Part shown: positions 7,742 to 18,898 of the stretch, piece after piece
How the letters are laid out: each line of letters opens with the position of its first letter
Position numbering within the stretch: position 1 is the first letter of the stretch
Assembly: GCF_030852425.1 (NCBI RefSeq)
Contig: NZ_NSDM01000012.1
Coordinates: 248,001 to 312,000, forward strand
Reading direction: 5' to 3'
Source: Saccharothrix longispora
Lineage (GTDB): Bacteria > Actinomycetota > Actinomycetes > Mycobacteriales > Pseudonocardiaceae
Length of the DNA stretch: 64,000 nucleotides
The notes under the pieces: model-generated
What the model was told of the DNA's origin: nothing
The model's input: the letters and a program-made list of their open reading frames with translations, nothing else
Database searches by the model: none
Made by a program: the position numbers and the translations under genes

Positions 7742-7792
7742 CGGGTCGGGGGCGCGTCCGATCCGTTCAAGACGGCGGACCACGCCCCCGCC

Positions 7793-7798
7793 TACCGT
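7793..7798 (+). promoter_or_regulatory. -10 hexamer, leaderless
   Basis: TACCGT, 7 nt before the ATG at 7806. No ribosome binding site is seen. Confidence 0.5.
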
Positions 7799-7805
7799 CG
7801 TCGGC

Positions 7806-8672
7806 ATGATCGACGCAGCACGCACCTTCCTCTGGCACCACGCGCGCGTCCTCGAGCAGCGCAGGTTCGCGTTCCTCTTCGACGGCGGTCCCGCCGAGCC
7901 CGTCGCGCACGCGGTGCTGTCCCACCGCAACGACGACGGCGGGTTCGGCCACGCCCTGGAGCCCGACGGCCGCGGCCCCACCAGCCAGCCGCTGCACACG
8001 TTCACCGCGCTGACCCTGCTGCACGAGGTCGGCGCGGCCGGCGACCACGCCCGCGCCGCCTGCGACTTCCTCGCGGGCGTCACCAACGACGACGGCGGCG
8101 TGCCCAACTGCCTCGTCACCGCCCGCGACCACCCCAAGGCGCCGTGGTGGCAGGTGGGCGAGGACAGCGACCTGCTCATGACCGCGCTGCTGGCGGGCGT
8201 CCTGCACGACGTCGGCGTCGCGCACCCGTGGCTGGACCGGGCCACCGACTTCTGCTGGGAGCGCGTCGACGGGCTCGACGAGTCCCACCCCTACGAGGCC
8301 GCCGCGTGCGCGCACTTCCTCGACGCCGTCCCGGACCGGCCGCGCGCGGAGGCCGCCTCGGCGCGGCTCGGGGCGTTGGTCCGCGACCAGGGGCTCGTGG
8401 ACCTCGGCGAGGGGCGGGCGCACGAGGGCTACGCGGCCGGCGAGACGCACAAGCCGCGCCAGTACGCGTCGACGCCGGACAGCCTCGCCCGCCGCTGGTT
8501 CACCGACGAGGAGATGTCCGCGGACCTCGACGCGCTCGCCGCGGCACGCCAGGACGACGGCGGCTGGACGTTCCCGTGGCCGGCCTGGACCCCGATCACC
8601 ACCTACGAGTGGCGTGGCGTCGTCACGATCGAGGCACTGCTCACGCTGCGCGCCTACGATCGGATCAGCTGA
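7806..8672 (+). CDS. Hypothetical protein with prenyltransferase/squalene-cyclase-like toroid repeats
   Basis: 288 residues. Repeated segments containing NDDGGFGHALEPD, TNDDGGVPNCL and QDDGGWTFPWPAW resemble the QxDGGW-type turns of the alpha/alpha-toroid fold found in squalene cyclases and protein prenyltransferase beta subunits. No terpene-cyclase DxDD motif is evident, so catalysis is not supported. The ATG at 7806 has a -10 hexamer 7 nt upstream. The 3' end overlaps the convergent AraC gene by 19 bp. Homologues in actinobacteria are generally annotated as hypothetical. Function unknown. Confidence 0.75.
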   Translation: MIDAARTFLWHHARVLEQRRFAFLFDGGPAEPVAHAVLSHRNDDGGFGHALEPDGRGPTSQPLHTFTALTLLHEVGAAGDHARAACDFLAGVTNDDGGVPNCLVTARDHPKAPWWQVGEDSDLLMTALLAGVLHDVGVAHPWLDRATDFCWERVDGLDESHPYEAAACAHFLDAVPDRPRAEAASARLGALVRDQGLVDLGEGRAHEGYAAGETHKPRQYASTPDSLARRWFTDEEMSADLDALAAARQDDGGWTFPWPAWTPITTYEWRGVVTIEALLTLRAYDRIS

Positions 8673-9337
8673 CGCAGCGGGACGCCGGCCAGCCCGCGCA
8701 CCTCGCGGGACAGGTGCGCCTGGTCGGCGTACCCGGTGCGGTGGGCGACCTCGGCGAACGCCACCCCGCCCCGCGCCATCCGCACGGCCCGGTCGAACCG
8801 CAGCACCCGGTGCAGCACCTTCGGGCCGTAGCCGAACGCCGCCAGGCAGCGCCGGTGCAGCTGGCGCGTGGACAACCCCAGGTCGTCGGCCAGGCCGGCC
8901 GCCGTCACCCGACCACCGACGCCGAGGGCCGACACCACCGGGTCCACCAGGGGGTCGGCCGGGGACCGGCGCAGCCGGCGCACCGCCTCCGCCGCCAGCA
9001 CCGCGCCGGGGTCGGCGGCCTCGCCCAGCGCGTCCTCCAACCGGGCCGTCGGGCCCCACAGCTCGGCCAGCGGCACCCGCTGGTCGCGCAGCGCGTCCCC
9101 CGGCACGCCGAACGCCGCGGGTCCCACGCCCGGCCCGAACCGCACCCCGTGCAGCACGTGCGGCCGCGACGACGACGTCGCGTGCGCCACCGTGTCCGGC
9201 CCCGCCACGAACAGCTCGCCGGTCGACGAGAACATCACGTCGGTGCACCCGTCCGGCACGACCAGGCCGACCCCGGGCGAGGTCGTCACGCGCCGCCACA
9301 CGCAGGCGAGACCGGCGAAGGGGCGTTCCGCGTACAC
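8654..9337 (-). CDS. AraC-family transcriptional regulator
   Basis: 227 residues. The N-terminal half (about 1-100, starting MYAERPFAGLACVWRR) resembles the DUF6597-type sensory region of short AraC regulators, with VPDGCTDVMF. The C-terminal half contains two helix-turn-helix units, AAGLADDLGLSTRQLHRRC and FAEVAHRTGYADQAHLSREVRGLAGVP, the AraC signature. TAGGTT lies 6 nt before the GTG. It converges on and overlaps the toroid-repeat gene by 19 bp, and its target is not evident from position. Confidence 0.9.
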   Translation of the reverse strand: MYAERPFAGLACVWRRVTTSPGVGLVVPDGCTDVMFSSTGELFVAGPDTVAHATSSSRPHVLHGVRFGPGVGPAAFGVPGDALRDQRVPLAELWGPTARLEDALGEAADPGAVLAAEAVRRLRRSPADPLVDPVVSALGVGGRVTAAGLADDLGLSTRQLHRRCLAAFGYGPKVLHRVLRFDRAVRMARGGVAFAEVAHRTGYADQAHLSREVRGLAGVPLRQLIRS

Positions 9338-9343
9338 CGCGCC

Positions 9344-9349
9344 AACCTA
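9344..9349 (-). promoter_or_regulatory. -10 hexamer, leaderless
   Basis: TAGGTT on the minus strand, 6 nt before the GTG at 9337. Confidence 0.45.
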
Positions 9350-9375
9350 ACCCCCCGCCGTTCCACCCGCCCGGG

Positions 9376-9407
9376 GCGGCGGGCCGCTCGCGAGAACGGC
9401 CCGCCGC
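9376..9407 (-). terminator. Hairpin after GH16 glucanase
   Basis: Perfect 11-bp inverted repeat (9376-9386 with 9397-9407), 10-nt loop, just downstream of the GH16 stop. Confidence 0.7.
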
Positions 9408-9413
9408 GACCGG

Positions 9414-10814
9414 TCACGTCCCGAACCGCACCCAGTTCACGCTGACGTACGCGTTCGGTTGACCGCTGGTGAAGGTGACGTAGACGTCCTGCGTCCCGCT
9501 CACCCCGGCGATGTTCGCCGGGATCGTCCGCCAGCTCTGCCACCCGCCGGTGTTGCCGACGGCGAAGCTGCCGATCGGCGCGGCGGTCGGGCTGCCGAGC
9601 CTGACCTCGACCAGCCCGCTCACCCCGCCCGCGGCGCCGGACGCCACGCGCGCCAGGAACTGCGTGGCCGTGCGCGACCCGAACCGCGTGCCGGAGAACC
9701 GCAGCGAGTTGCCGTTGCGCAGCTGGGCCACCGCCTGACCGCCCTCGGCCGCCTCGATCGAGCCGCCGTTGCGGGCCGTCGCGGACTCGGCCTGCATGTC
9801 GGAGAACGCGTCCCAGCCGCTGCCGCCGGGCGGGGTCGTGGTCGTCGTGGTCGGAGGGGTCGTGCCCCCGCCGCCGGCCGACCACACCGCCACGTAGTCC
9901 ACCACCATCGAGTGACCGGGGACGGTGGCCGCGGTGGGCGTGCCGAAGCCCGCCACGCCGTTCGGGAACGCGCCGCCCATCGCCAGGTTCAGCAGCAGGA
10001 AGTAGCCGGCGTGGCCGGTCATGTTGTTCCACGTCGTCGCGTCGAACTGGTTCTGGTTGACGCTGTGGAACTGCTGGCCGTCCACGTACCAGCGCAGCGC
10101 CTTGGGGCTGACGCTCTCGTCCCACTCGAACCGGTACGTGTGGAACGCCGACTGGCACGAGGCGCCGGGGCACGCGCGGCTCGCGCCGAGGCCGTTCGTC
10201 TCGTTGCACGGCCCGCCCGGGTTGACGCCGCAGTGCAGCACGCCCCAGACCGAGTTGATGCCGTTGACGTTCTCCATGATGTCGAACTCGCCGATGGCGG
10301 GCCAGTTCCAGTAGTTGCCCCGGTAGGGCTGGCCGAGCGCCCAGAACGCGGGCCAGTAGCCGAGGGCCGCGTCGCCGGTGACGTTCGGCATCTGGATGCG
10401 GCCCTCGATGGCGAGCTTCCCGCCGGCCGGGGGCCGGAAGTTCGCGCGCTGGGTCTCGATGCGCGCGGAGGTCCAGTTGCCGGAACCGTCGCGCAGCGCC
10501 GTGATCCGCAGGTTGCCGGAGCCGTCGAGCTTGATGTTGTTGGTGGAGTTCGTGTAGTTCTGGATCTCCCCGGTGCCCCAGTTGCCCGGACCGCCCGGGT
10601 AGCCGTGGCCGAGGTCGAAGATCCAGTTCGAGGACGACGGCAGGGTGTTGGCCGCCCCGTTGAAGTCGTCGCTCCACTGGAGGGTCCAGCCGGGCGGGGT
10701 GGACGGCACGGACGCGTTGGCCGACATCGTGGCGGCGACGGCGAGCGGCACGGCCGTGATCACGGCGGCGGCGATCGCGAGCGCGCGCCGTCGGCGGCTC
10801 AGGCTGAGCACCAT
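9414..10814 (-). CDS. Secreted GH16 beta-glucanase with CBM6
   Basis: 466-residue extracellular endo-beta-glucanase (laminarinase type). A twin-basic signal peptide (MVLSLSRRRRALAIAAAV...) precedes a GH16 jelly-roll with the catalytic signature EFDIMEN near residues 176-182, in which the two glutamates act as nucleophile and acid/base. A Thr/Pro/Gly linker at about 320-340 leads to a C-terminal family-6-like carbohydrate-binding module with TGGWQSW and VSVNWVRFGT. The ATG at 10814 is chosen because AAGGAGGT stands 8 nt before it. A GTG 21 bp further upstream lacks one. A LacI-type palindrome lies 61 bp upstream, pointing to sugar-dependent repression. Confidence 0.93.
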   Translation of the reverse strand: MVLSLSRRRRALAIAAAVITAVPLAVAATMSANASVPSTPPGWTLQWSDDFNGAANTLPSSSNWIFDLGHGYPGGPGNWGTGEIQNYTNSTNNIKLDGSGNLRITALRDGSGNWTSARIETQRANFRPPAGGKLAIEGRIQMPNVTGDAALGYWPAFWALGQPYRGNYWNWPAIGEFDIMENVNGINSVWGVLHCGVNPGGPCNETNGLGASRACPGASCQSAFHTYRFEWDESVSPKALRWYVDGQQFHSVNQNQFDATTWNNMTGHAGYFLLLNLAMGGAFPNGVAGFGTPTAATVPGHSMVVDYVAVWSAGGGGTTPPTTTTTTPPGGSGWDAFSDMQAESATARNGGSIEAAEGGQAVAQLRNGNSLRFSGTRFGSRTATQFLARVASGAAGGVSGLVEVRLGSPTAAPIGSFAVGNTGGWQSWRTIPANIAGVSGTQDVYVTFTSGQPNAYVSVNWVRFGT

Positions 10815-10874
10815 GCGCGGTGACCTCCTTGTCACTGTGTCCTGCTCATGGGTGTCCTGCGCGACGGACCTTCA

Positions 10875-10888
10875 TGAGAGCGCTCTCA
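10875..10888. promoter_or_regulatory. LacI-family operator (TGAGAGCGCTCTCA)
   Basis: Perfect 14-bp palindrome upstream of the GH16 gene, close to the CebR-type box TGGGAGCGCTCCCA that controls cellulose/beta-glucan genes in actinomycetes. A CebR-like repressor is not in this window. Confidence 0.72.
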
Positions 10889-10944
10889 CGATGATCGTTC
10901 AATCGGCCGATCGGCCGAACACGCGCGCATCCGCCGTTCCGGAC

Positions 10945-10991
10945 CCGGACGCCGTACCCCGACGCGGCCCCGGACGCCGGACCGGACGCCG
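10945..10991. repeat. Short direct repeats CCGGACGCCG
   Basis: Three exact copies of CCGGACGCCG (10945-10954, 10970-10979, 10982-10991), with decayed variants on to about 11010, between the GH16 gene and the DUF4253 gene. Probably low-complexity GC drift. Confidence 0.5.
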
Positions 10992-11041
10992 GACCCGAAC
11001 GCCGACCGCGGATACCGGCTCCGGATGTCGGCCCCGCCGCC

Positions 11042-11047
11042 TACCAT
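11042..11047 (+). promoter_or_regulatory. -10 hexamer, leaderless
   Basis: TACCAT, 6 nt before the GTG at 11054. Confidence 0.5.
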
Positions 11048-11053
11048 CCGCTC

Positions 11054-11902
11054 GTGATCACCGAACCCCCGCTGCCCGCCGACCTGGGCGCGTTGTTCGC
11101 CGATGCCGCCGGCCGCACCCTGTCGGTCCCGCTGCCGCCCGGCCGCGCCGTGCGCCCCGACGGGGAGGAGGGCGGCCGACCCGCGTTCTGGCTCAGCGAC
11201 GGCCCGGCCCCCGCCGGCCGGTGGGCCGCGCTGCGCGCGCAGCACGCCCGCTCGGGCCTGTGGCCGCTGCTGCTCGACGCGCTCGACGACGAGGACGACG
11301 AGTACCGCCCGTGGGGCAACGGCGAGGTGGCGCCGGACGAGATGTCCTCGCCCGGCGAGCACGACCCGGCCGCGCTGCTCGCGACCTGGTGGGCCGACCA
11401 CACGACGGCGGACGACGACCCGCTGCCCCCGGCCGAGCGCGACGCCGTCACCGCCCCGCACGGCCGCACGTGGCCCGGTGTCGCACCGGCCGGGCGGAGC
11501 ACCGCCGACCCGGACCGCGTGGCCGACGACCTGGCCGGGGAACTGCTCGCCGGCCACCCGTCGCTGCGCCTGGGGCTGGTGGCCGCCGAACGCGGGGCCG
11601 ACGCCCTCACCGCCGCCGGCTGGACCGGTCCGGCCAACTACGTCGAGGACGTCGCGCAGGTCTCGGCGGTGCTGCGCGACTGGGAGGCGCGGTTCGGCGC
11701 GCGCGTCGTCGGCGTCGGGTTCGACACCCTCCTGCTCAGCGTCGCCGCGCCGCCCACCACGGCGGAGGCGGCGCTGGCCGTCGCCGCCGAGCACTTCGCG
11801 TTCTGCCCGGACAACGTCTGGCAGGGCGCCGAGCCCCGGCCGCTGGCCGCGTACGCCGAACGCCTCGTCGGCGACCACTCGTGGACGTTCTGGTGGGACT
11901 GA
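11054..11902 (+). CDS. DUF4253 domain protein
   Basis: 282 residues. The C-terminal half (from GPANYVEDVAQVSAVLRDWEARFGARVVGVGFDTLLLSVA to PDNVWQG) matches the DUF4253 pattern, a cytoplasmic family of unknown function often found near immunity- or SUKH-like proteins. The N-terminal half is acidic, with a DALDDEDDEYRPW segment. The product ends HSWTFWWD. The GTG start is supported by TACCAT 6 nt upstream and the absence of any in-frame alternative with a better site. It converges on the polymerase gene with a 7-bp gap. Function unknown. Confidence 0.82.
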   Translation: MITEPPLPADLGALFADAAGRTLSVPLPPGRAVRPDGEEGGRPAFWLSDGPAPAGRWAALRAQHARSGLWPLLLDALDDEDDEYRPWGNGEVAPDEMSSPGEHDPAALLATWWADHTTADDDPLPPAERDAVTAPHGRTWPGVAPAGRSTADPDRVADDLAGELLAGHPSLRLGLVAAERGADALTAAGWTGPANYVEDVAQVSAVLRDWEARFGARVVGVGFDTLLLSVAAPPTTAEAALAVAAEHFAFCPDNVWQGAEPRPLAAYAERLVGDHSWTFWWD

Positions 11903-11909
11903 CCGGGGC

Positions 11910-13574
11910 TCACTTGGCCTCGGCGTAGGTGTCCACCGCGACGGCCTTCAGCGGGAAGCGCACCGGCGTGCCGGGGAACACCAACCCGGACGCCTCCTCG
12001 CCCGCCGCGACGACGTTCGCCGCCACCGGGCCGGCCTGACCGGCCGGGCAGTGCACCAGGACCTCGTCGTGCTGGAAGAAGACGAGGTGCGCCTCCGGCG
12101 TGTCCTGGTGCAGCCGGCGCCGCAGCGCGCCCAGCAGCGCGGCCGTCCAGTCGGCCGCGCTGGCCTGGACCACGAAGTTGCGGGTGAAGCGGCCCCAGTC
12201 CCGGGCCGCCCGGCGGGAGCGGCGCAGCGAGTCCTCGTCGTCGTCCGCGCTGCCGGTGGCCGCGCGCCACGCCTCCGACGGCGACGGGCTGGTGCGCCCC
12301 AGCCGGGAACGGACGATGCGGCCCTGCTCGCCGGCGAGGGCCGCCGCCTCCACGTAGCCGACGGCCTTCGGGAACCTGCGCCGCAGCACGGCCATCGCGG
12401 GGGCGCCGTCACCGCCCGTGCCGCCGTACATGGCCGACAGCATCGCGAGCTTCGCGCGGCCCCGGTCGCCGTCGAACGCCTCGGCCGCCAGGGTCGTGTA
12501 CAGGTCGTCGTCGACCGACACGGCGGCGAAGTCGGCGTCCTCGGCGAGGGCGGCCAGGACGCGGGGCTCCAGCTGGGCCGCGTCGGCGGCGACCAGCTTC
12601 CACCCCGGGTCGGCGCGCACGGCGGTGCGCAGGACGCGCGGGATCTGGAGGGCCGCCCCGCCCCGGGTGGCCCACCGGCCGGACACCACGCCGCCCACCA
12701 CGTAGTCGGGGCGGAACCGGCCGTCGGCCACCCAGGTGTCCAACCAGGACCAGCCGTGCGCCACCCACAGCCGCGCGAGCTCCTTGTACGCCAACAAGGG
12801 CTCCACGGCCGGGTGGTCGACCGACCTCAGCGTCCACGCGCGGGCCGAGGGCACGTCGATGCCCTCGCGGGCGAACGCGCGCACGATGCCGGGCGGGTGG
12901 TCCGGGTTGACGGCCTTCCCGCCGAACGCGGCCGTGATGCGGTCCGCCAGCTCGGCCAGCACGCGGGGCCGCGCGCCCGGCGCGGGACGCGGGCCGAGGG
13001 TGTCGGCGAGCAGCCGCAGGTGGACGTCCTCGCGCCACGGCAGGCCGTGGTGGGTCATCTCGGCCGCGGCGAGGGCGCTGGCGGACTCGGCGGCGAACAG
13101 CAGGCGCAGGCCGGGGTGCCCGAGCGACGCGGCGAGCGCCTGCTGCGCCGCGTGGACCTCGACCACCGCCGCCAGCGGGTCCGCCCCGCCCGGCAGCGGC
13201 TCCTGCTCGGGTTCGAAGAGGGTGGGCTGGGCGGTGCGCTTGCGCGGCCCGTGGTCGTCCGGCACGGGCAGGCCGCGCAGCCGGGCCACGGCGGCGGCCA
13301 GCCCGCGCGGTTCGCGGTGGCGGTCCTGGTGGGCCAGCAGCAGGTGCTCGGTGTGCGCGAGGTCGTGGCAGCGCTCGACCCGGACGCCGCGCGCCAGCAG
13401 CTCCGGGTAGACCTCGGCGGTGGCCGGCCACACCCACCGGGGGCGGTGGCGGGCTTCGAGGTCGCGGACGGTGGCGGCGAGGTCGTCCGTCCGCACGGCG
13501 GGCCCCGCGGGTGTCCCGGCGTCGGAGAGCGGACGCACCTCGCCCGCGTTCTCCGCGTGGGACACCAGGGCCAT
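11910..13574 (-). CDS. PolA-like bifunctional 3'-5' exonuclease/DNA polymerase
   Basis: 554-residue family A DNA polymerase-like protein, shorter than PolA and lacking the 5' nuclease. The first ~190 residues are a degenerate exonuclease-like region. The polymerase motifs are clear: motif A DAAQLEPRVLA near residue 330, motif B/O-helix RGRAKLAMLSAMYGG, and motif C QHDEVLVHCP near residue 501. These actinobacterial orphan polymerases are annotated as bifunctional 3'-5' exonuclease/DNA polymerase, and their role (repair or translesion) is not settled. The start is ATG at 13574, with GTG at 13580 possible. It is divergent from a P-loop/TPR protein gene, only about 90 bp away. Confidence 0.88.
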   Translation of the reverse strand: MALVSHAENAGEVRPLSDAGTPAGPAVRTDDLAATVRDLEARHRPRWVWPATAEVYPELLARGVRVERCHDLAHTEHLLLAHQDRHREPRGLAAAVARLRGLPVPDDHGPRKRTAQPTLFEPEQEPLPGGADPLAAVVEVHAAQQALAASLGHPGLRLLFAAESASALAAAEMTHHGLPWREDVHLRLLADTLGPRPAPGARPRVLAELADRITAAFGGKAVNPDHPPGIVRAFAREGIDVPSARAWTLRSVDHPAVEPLLAYKELARLWVAHGWSWLDTWVADGRFRPDYVVGGVVSGRWATRGGAALQIPRVLRTAVRADPGWKLVAADAAQLEPRVLAALAEDADFAAVSVDDDLYTTLAAEAFDGDRGRAKLAMLSAMYGGTGGDGAPAMAVLRRRFPKAVGYVEAAALAGEQGRIVRSRLGRTSPSPSEAWRAATGSADDDEDSLRRSRRAARDWGRFTRNFVVQASAADWTAALLGALRRRLHQDTPEAHLVFFQHDEVLVHCPAGQAGPVAANVVAAGEEASGLVFPGTPVRFPLKAVAVDTYAEAK

Positions 13575-13652
13575 GAGCACGCCCTGATTGTGCAAGGCCG
13601 GTCCGACAGTCGTCGCACGTGCGGTCACCCGATCGTGCAGCACGCCGCCGGG

Positions 13653-13658
13653 CACTAT
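13653..13658 (+). promoter_or_regulatory. -10 hexamer, leaderless
   Basis: CACTAT, 6 nt before the GTG at 13665, which is why I prefer that start over the GTG at 13659. Confidence 0.5.
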
Positions 13659-13664
13659 GTGCGG

Positions 13665-16218
13665 GTGGACCGCACCCTGTCGCCCGGCGAGCTGCTCGAC
13701 CCGCGGCACGAGGTGGTGCCCTTCCTGGGGCGCGCCGGGGAGGTGGCGGCGCTCACCCGGTGGCGGGACGCCGGCGGCGCGCGGTCCGTGCTGCTGCTGC
13801 ACGGCCCGGCGGGCGTGGGCAAGACCAGGCTGGCGGCGCGGGTCGGCGGCGTCCGGGTGGTCGACGACGCGGACCTCGTGCCGTGGCGCGACCTGCACGA
13901 CCTGCTGCTGGAGGGCGGGGAGCGGGTGCTGCTGGTGGCCCGCGCGACGGGCTGGTGGTGGTCGGCGGTGCGGCAGCGCGCGGCCGACCTGGGCTACGCG
14001 GCCGAGGAGCTGGCGCTGGCGGCCGGAGCGGAGCCGCACGACTTCGGCACGGTGTGCGCGTACGTCGCGAACGCCTTGGGGCTGCCCGCGCCCGACGCGG
14101 CGACGACGTCCCGGGTGGCGTCCTCCGGGGCGGTGCCCCCCGGGGCGACGTTCCACGACCTGCACGTGGCGGCGGTCGCGACGGCGCACGGCGCGGTGCC
14201 CGACGACCCGGCGGAGCTGGTGCGGCGGGTGATGAGCGCGGACCCGGCGCCGCCGCGCGGCCGGTTCGCCGAGGACGTGCTGGCCGTGGCGCTGCTGGGC
14301 GACCGCATCGCGCCCCAGCCGACGGCGGACGCCCTGGAGGTGCTGATGCGCGCGGCGGACCGCTGGCCGCACGTGTCGCGCCGCGCCGACGAGCTGTTCA
14401 CCGCCGACCCCGGCCTGGCGGCGACCGCGTCCGCCGCCGCGCTGCGCGCCCTGGTGGAGCTGGGTTCGCCGGCGTCGGCGCGGGCGGTCGCGCGGCACGT
14501 GTTCCACGACGCCCGCTTCCACCGCGACCCGCTGCCCGCCCTGCTCACGCGCGTCCTGCTGGAGGACGCGGCGCCGGTCGTGGGGACGGTGGAGCTGGCC
14601 GAGCTGCACGGGGCGCTGGCCGCGCGGGCCGCGCTCGCCGGGTTGCGCGAGGAGGCGGTGGGGGCGTCGCGGCGCGAGGTGGTCCTGTACCGGCGCGTCG
14701 CCGGGGACGACCCGGAGCACCGGCTGTCGCTGGCCGACGCGCTGGGCGACCTGGGGCTGCGGCTGGTCGCGGTGGGCCGGGCCGGGGAGGCGCTGGAGGT
14801 GGCGCGGGAGGAGGTGCGGCTGCTGCGGGTCGTCGTGGCCGGGGACGACGACCACCTGCCGCGCCTCGCGGTCGCCCTGGACCGGCTGGGCCTGCGGCAC
14901 GCGAGCCTCGGCAACGGGGAGGAGGCGCTGGCCGCGGTGGCCGAGGCGGCGGCCCGGTACGGCGAGTCGGTGAAGCGCGACCCGGCGCTGTTCGGGCCGG
15001 AGCAGGCGAAGGTCACGCACCACCACGCGGTGCGCCTGCTCGACGTCGGGCGCCGGGAGGAGGCCGTGCGGACCGCGCGGCTGGCGGTGGCGCGGTGGCG
15101 GGAGGTGGCGGAGGGCGACCCGAGGTTCGAGGCGGAGTCGGCCCGCGCGCTGCGCTCGATCGCGTCCCTGCTGTCGGCCGCCGACGACCCGGCGCGCACC
15201 GACGACCCGGCGCGCACCGGCGACTTCACCCGCACCGACGACCCGACCGGCACCGACGAGCCGCTCGGCGTCGTCCAGGAGTCGATCTCGCTGCTGCGCA
15301 GGCTCGCCCGCGCCAACCCGGCCGACTTCGAACCGGAGCTGGCGTCGGCCCTGGGCGAGGCGAGCGCGCTGCTGCGCCGCCGGCACCGGTTCGCCGAGGC
15401 CCTGGCCGCGTCCGGGGAGGCGGTCCTGCTGCGCAGGCGGGCAGCGCGCGACGCCGACCCGGACGCCGTCGCCCGGTTGGCCTCGGCGCTGGTGGAGCAC
15501 GTGGACGTGCTCCGCGAACCGGAGCGGTCGGCGGCGGTGGAAGAGGCCGCGGACCTGCTCAGGCCCCTGGCGGCGCGGCTGCCGGCGCACCGGGTGGCGT
15601 TCGCCGTCGCCCTGGCGCGGGTGGCGCGGGTGCTGCTGGACGCGGACCGCGACCACGAGGCGCGCCGCGTCGTGGACGAGGTGACCTCGATCGACCCGCG
15701 GCTGCCGAGGCCGCTGCTGGTGGCGCGCGGACCGGCGCTGGCGTCTGCGCTGGACGCCCTGGCCGGCGCGCTGGCCGACCACCGGCACGGCGAGCGGGCG
15801 CGGCGCGTCGCCGAGCGGGCGGCGGAGGTGTGGCGCGAGCTGCTGGGCCACCACCGGGCCGCGCCGGCGGCGTACGCGGCGGCCGTGCACCGGGCCGCCG
15901 GGTACGCGACCGGGGACGACGCGCTGCGCCGGGCGCGGGGCGCCGTGCTGGTGTGGCACCTGACCTGCACGCCGGAGGAGCTGGCCGTCGACGTCGGGTA
16001 CGCGGAGGCGCTGTCCCGCTACGCGCGCCGGTGCGTGGCGGCGGGCGCGGAGGTCGACCGGGGGCTGCTGCCCGCGCACCGCGCAGTCGTGGTGCTGCGG
16101 GCGGCGGGCGTGCCGCGGGAGGTGCTCCTGCGGGCGGTCGAGGTGGTGGACGACGTGGTCCGGGCGCACGCCGACCCGGAGGCGGCGCGCGCCCGGCTGC
16201 GCGACGAGGTGGGGCGCG

Positions 16219-16232
<14 letters not shown>
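13665..16232 (+). CDS. P-loop NTPase with tetratricopeptide repeats (STAND-like)
   Basis: 855 residues. An N-terminal P-loop (GPAGVGKT, residues 47-54) follows FLGRAGEVAALTRW, a segment typical of STAND/AAA regulators. The NTPase region is unusually short: a Walker-B-like VVDDADL follows within about 15 residues, and the sensor and winged-helix parts are hard to recognise. From about residue 320 to the end the protein is helical TPR-like repeats (EEAVGASRREVVLYRRVAGDDPE, GEALEVAREEVRLLRVVVAGDD). A PART-D repeat (DDPARTDDPARTGDFTRT) sits near residue 510. It is divergent from the PolA-like gene and overlaps proline dehydrogenase by 14 bp at the 3' end. Likely a signalling scaffold; function unknown. 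Confidence 0.78.
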
Positions 16233-18770
<2,538 letters not shown>

Positions 18771-18898
18771 GGGCAGCTCCTTCTGACGACGATCCGGGGG
18801 TACCCAACGGTAGGACCGCCGACACGACGCTCCGTTGTCCGCACGTCTAGGCTTGTTCACCTGCGGTTGTGGGATCGGACGAACAGGGTGGGGCGGCG
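18771..18898. promoter_or_regulatory. Divergent promoter region, pruA / PucR regulator
   Basis: 128 bp shared by the two divergent transcripts. TAGGCT (18848-18853) could be a -10 for the regulator. I do not see a convincing operator dyad. Confidence 0.45.

Noticed and set aside
10945-11010. CCGGACGCCG repeats as a CRISPR or satellite
   Set aside because: Only three exact 10-bp copies, spacers of 15 and 2 bp, and gradual decay. Best read as low-complexity GC drift.
11103-13664. N-terminal extension of the P-loop/TPR frame across the DUF4253 and polymerase genes
   Set aside because: The frame is open by composition only. The recognised protein begins at 13665 with its own promoter hexamer.
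13575-16169. Upstream extension of the polymerase frame on the minus strand
   Set aside because: It is antisense to the TPR gene and lacks domains. The exonuclease/polymerase starts at 13574.
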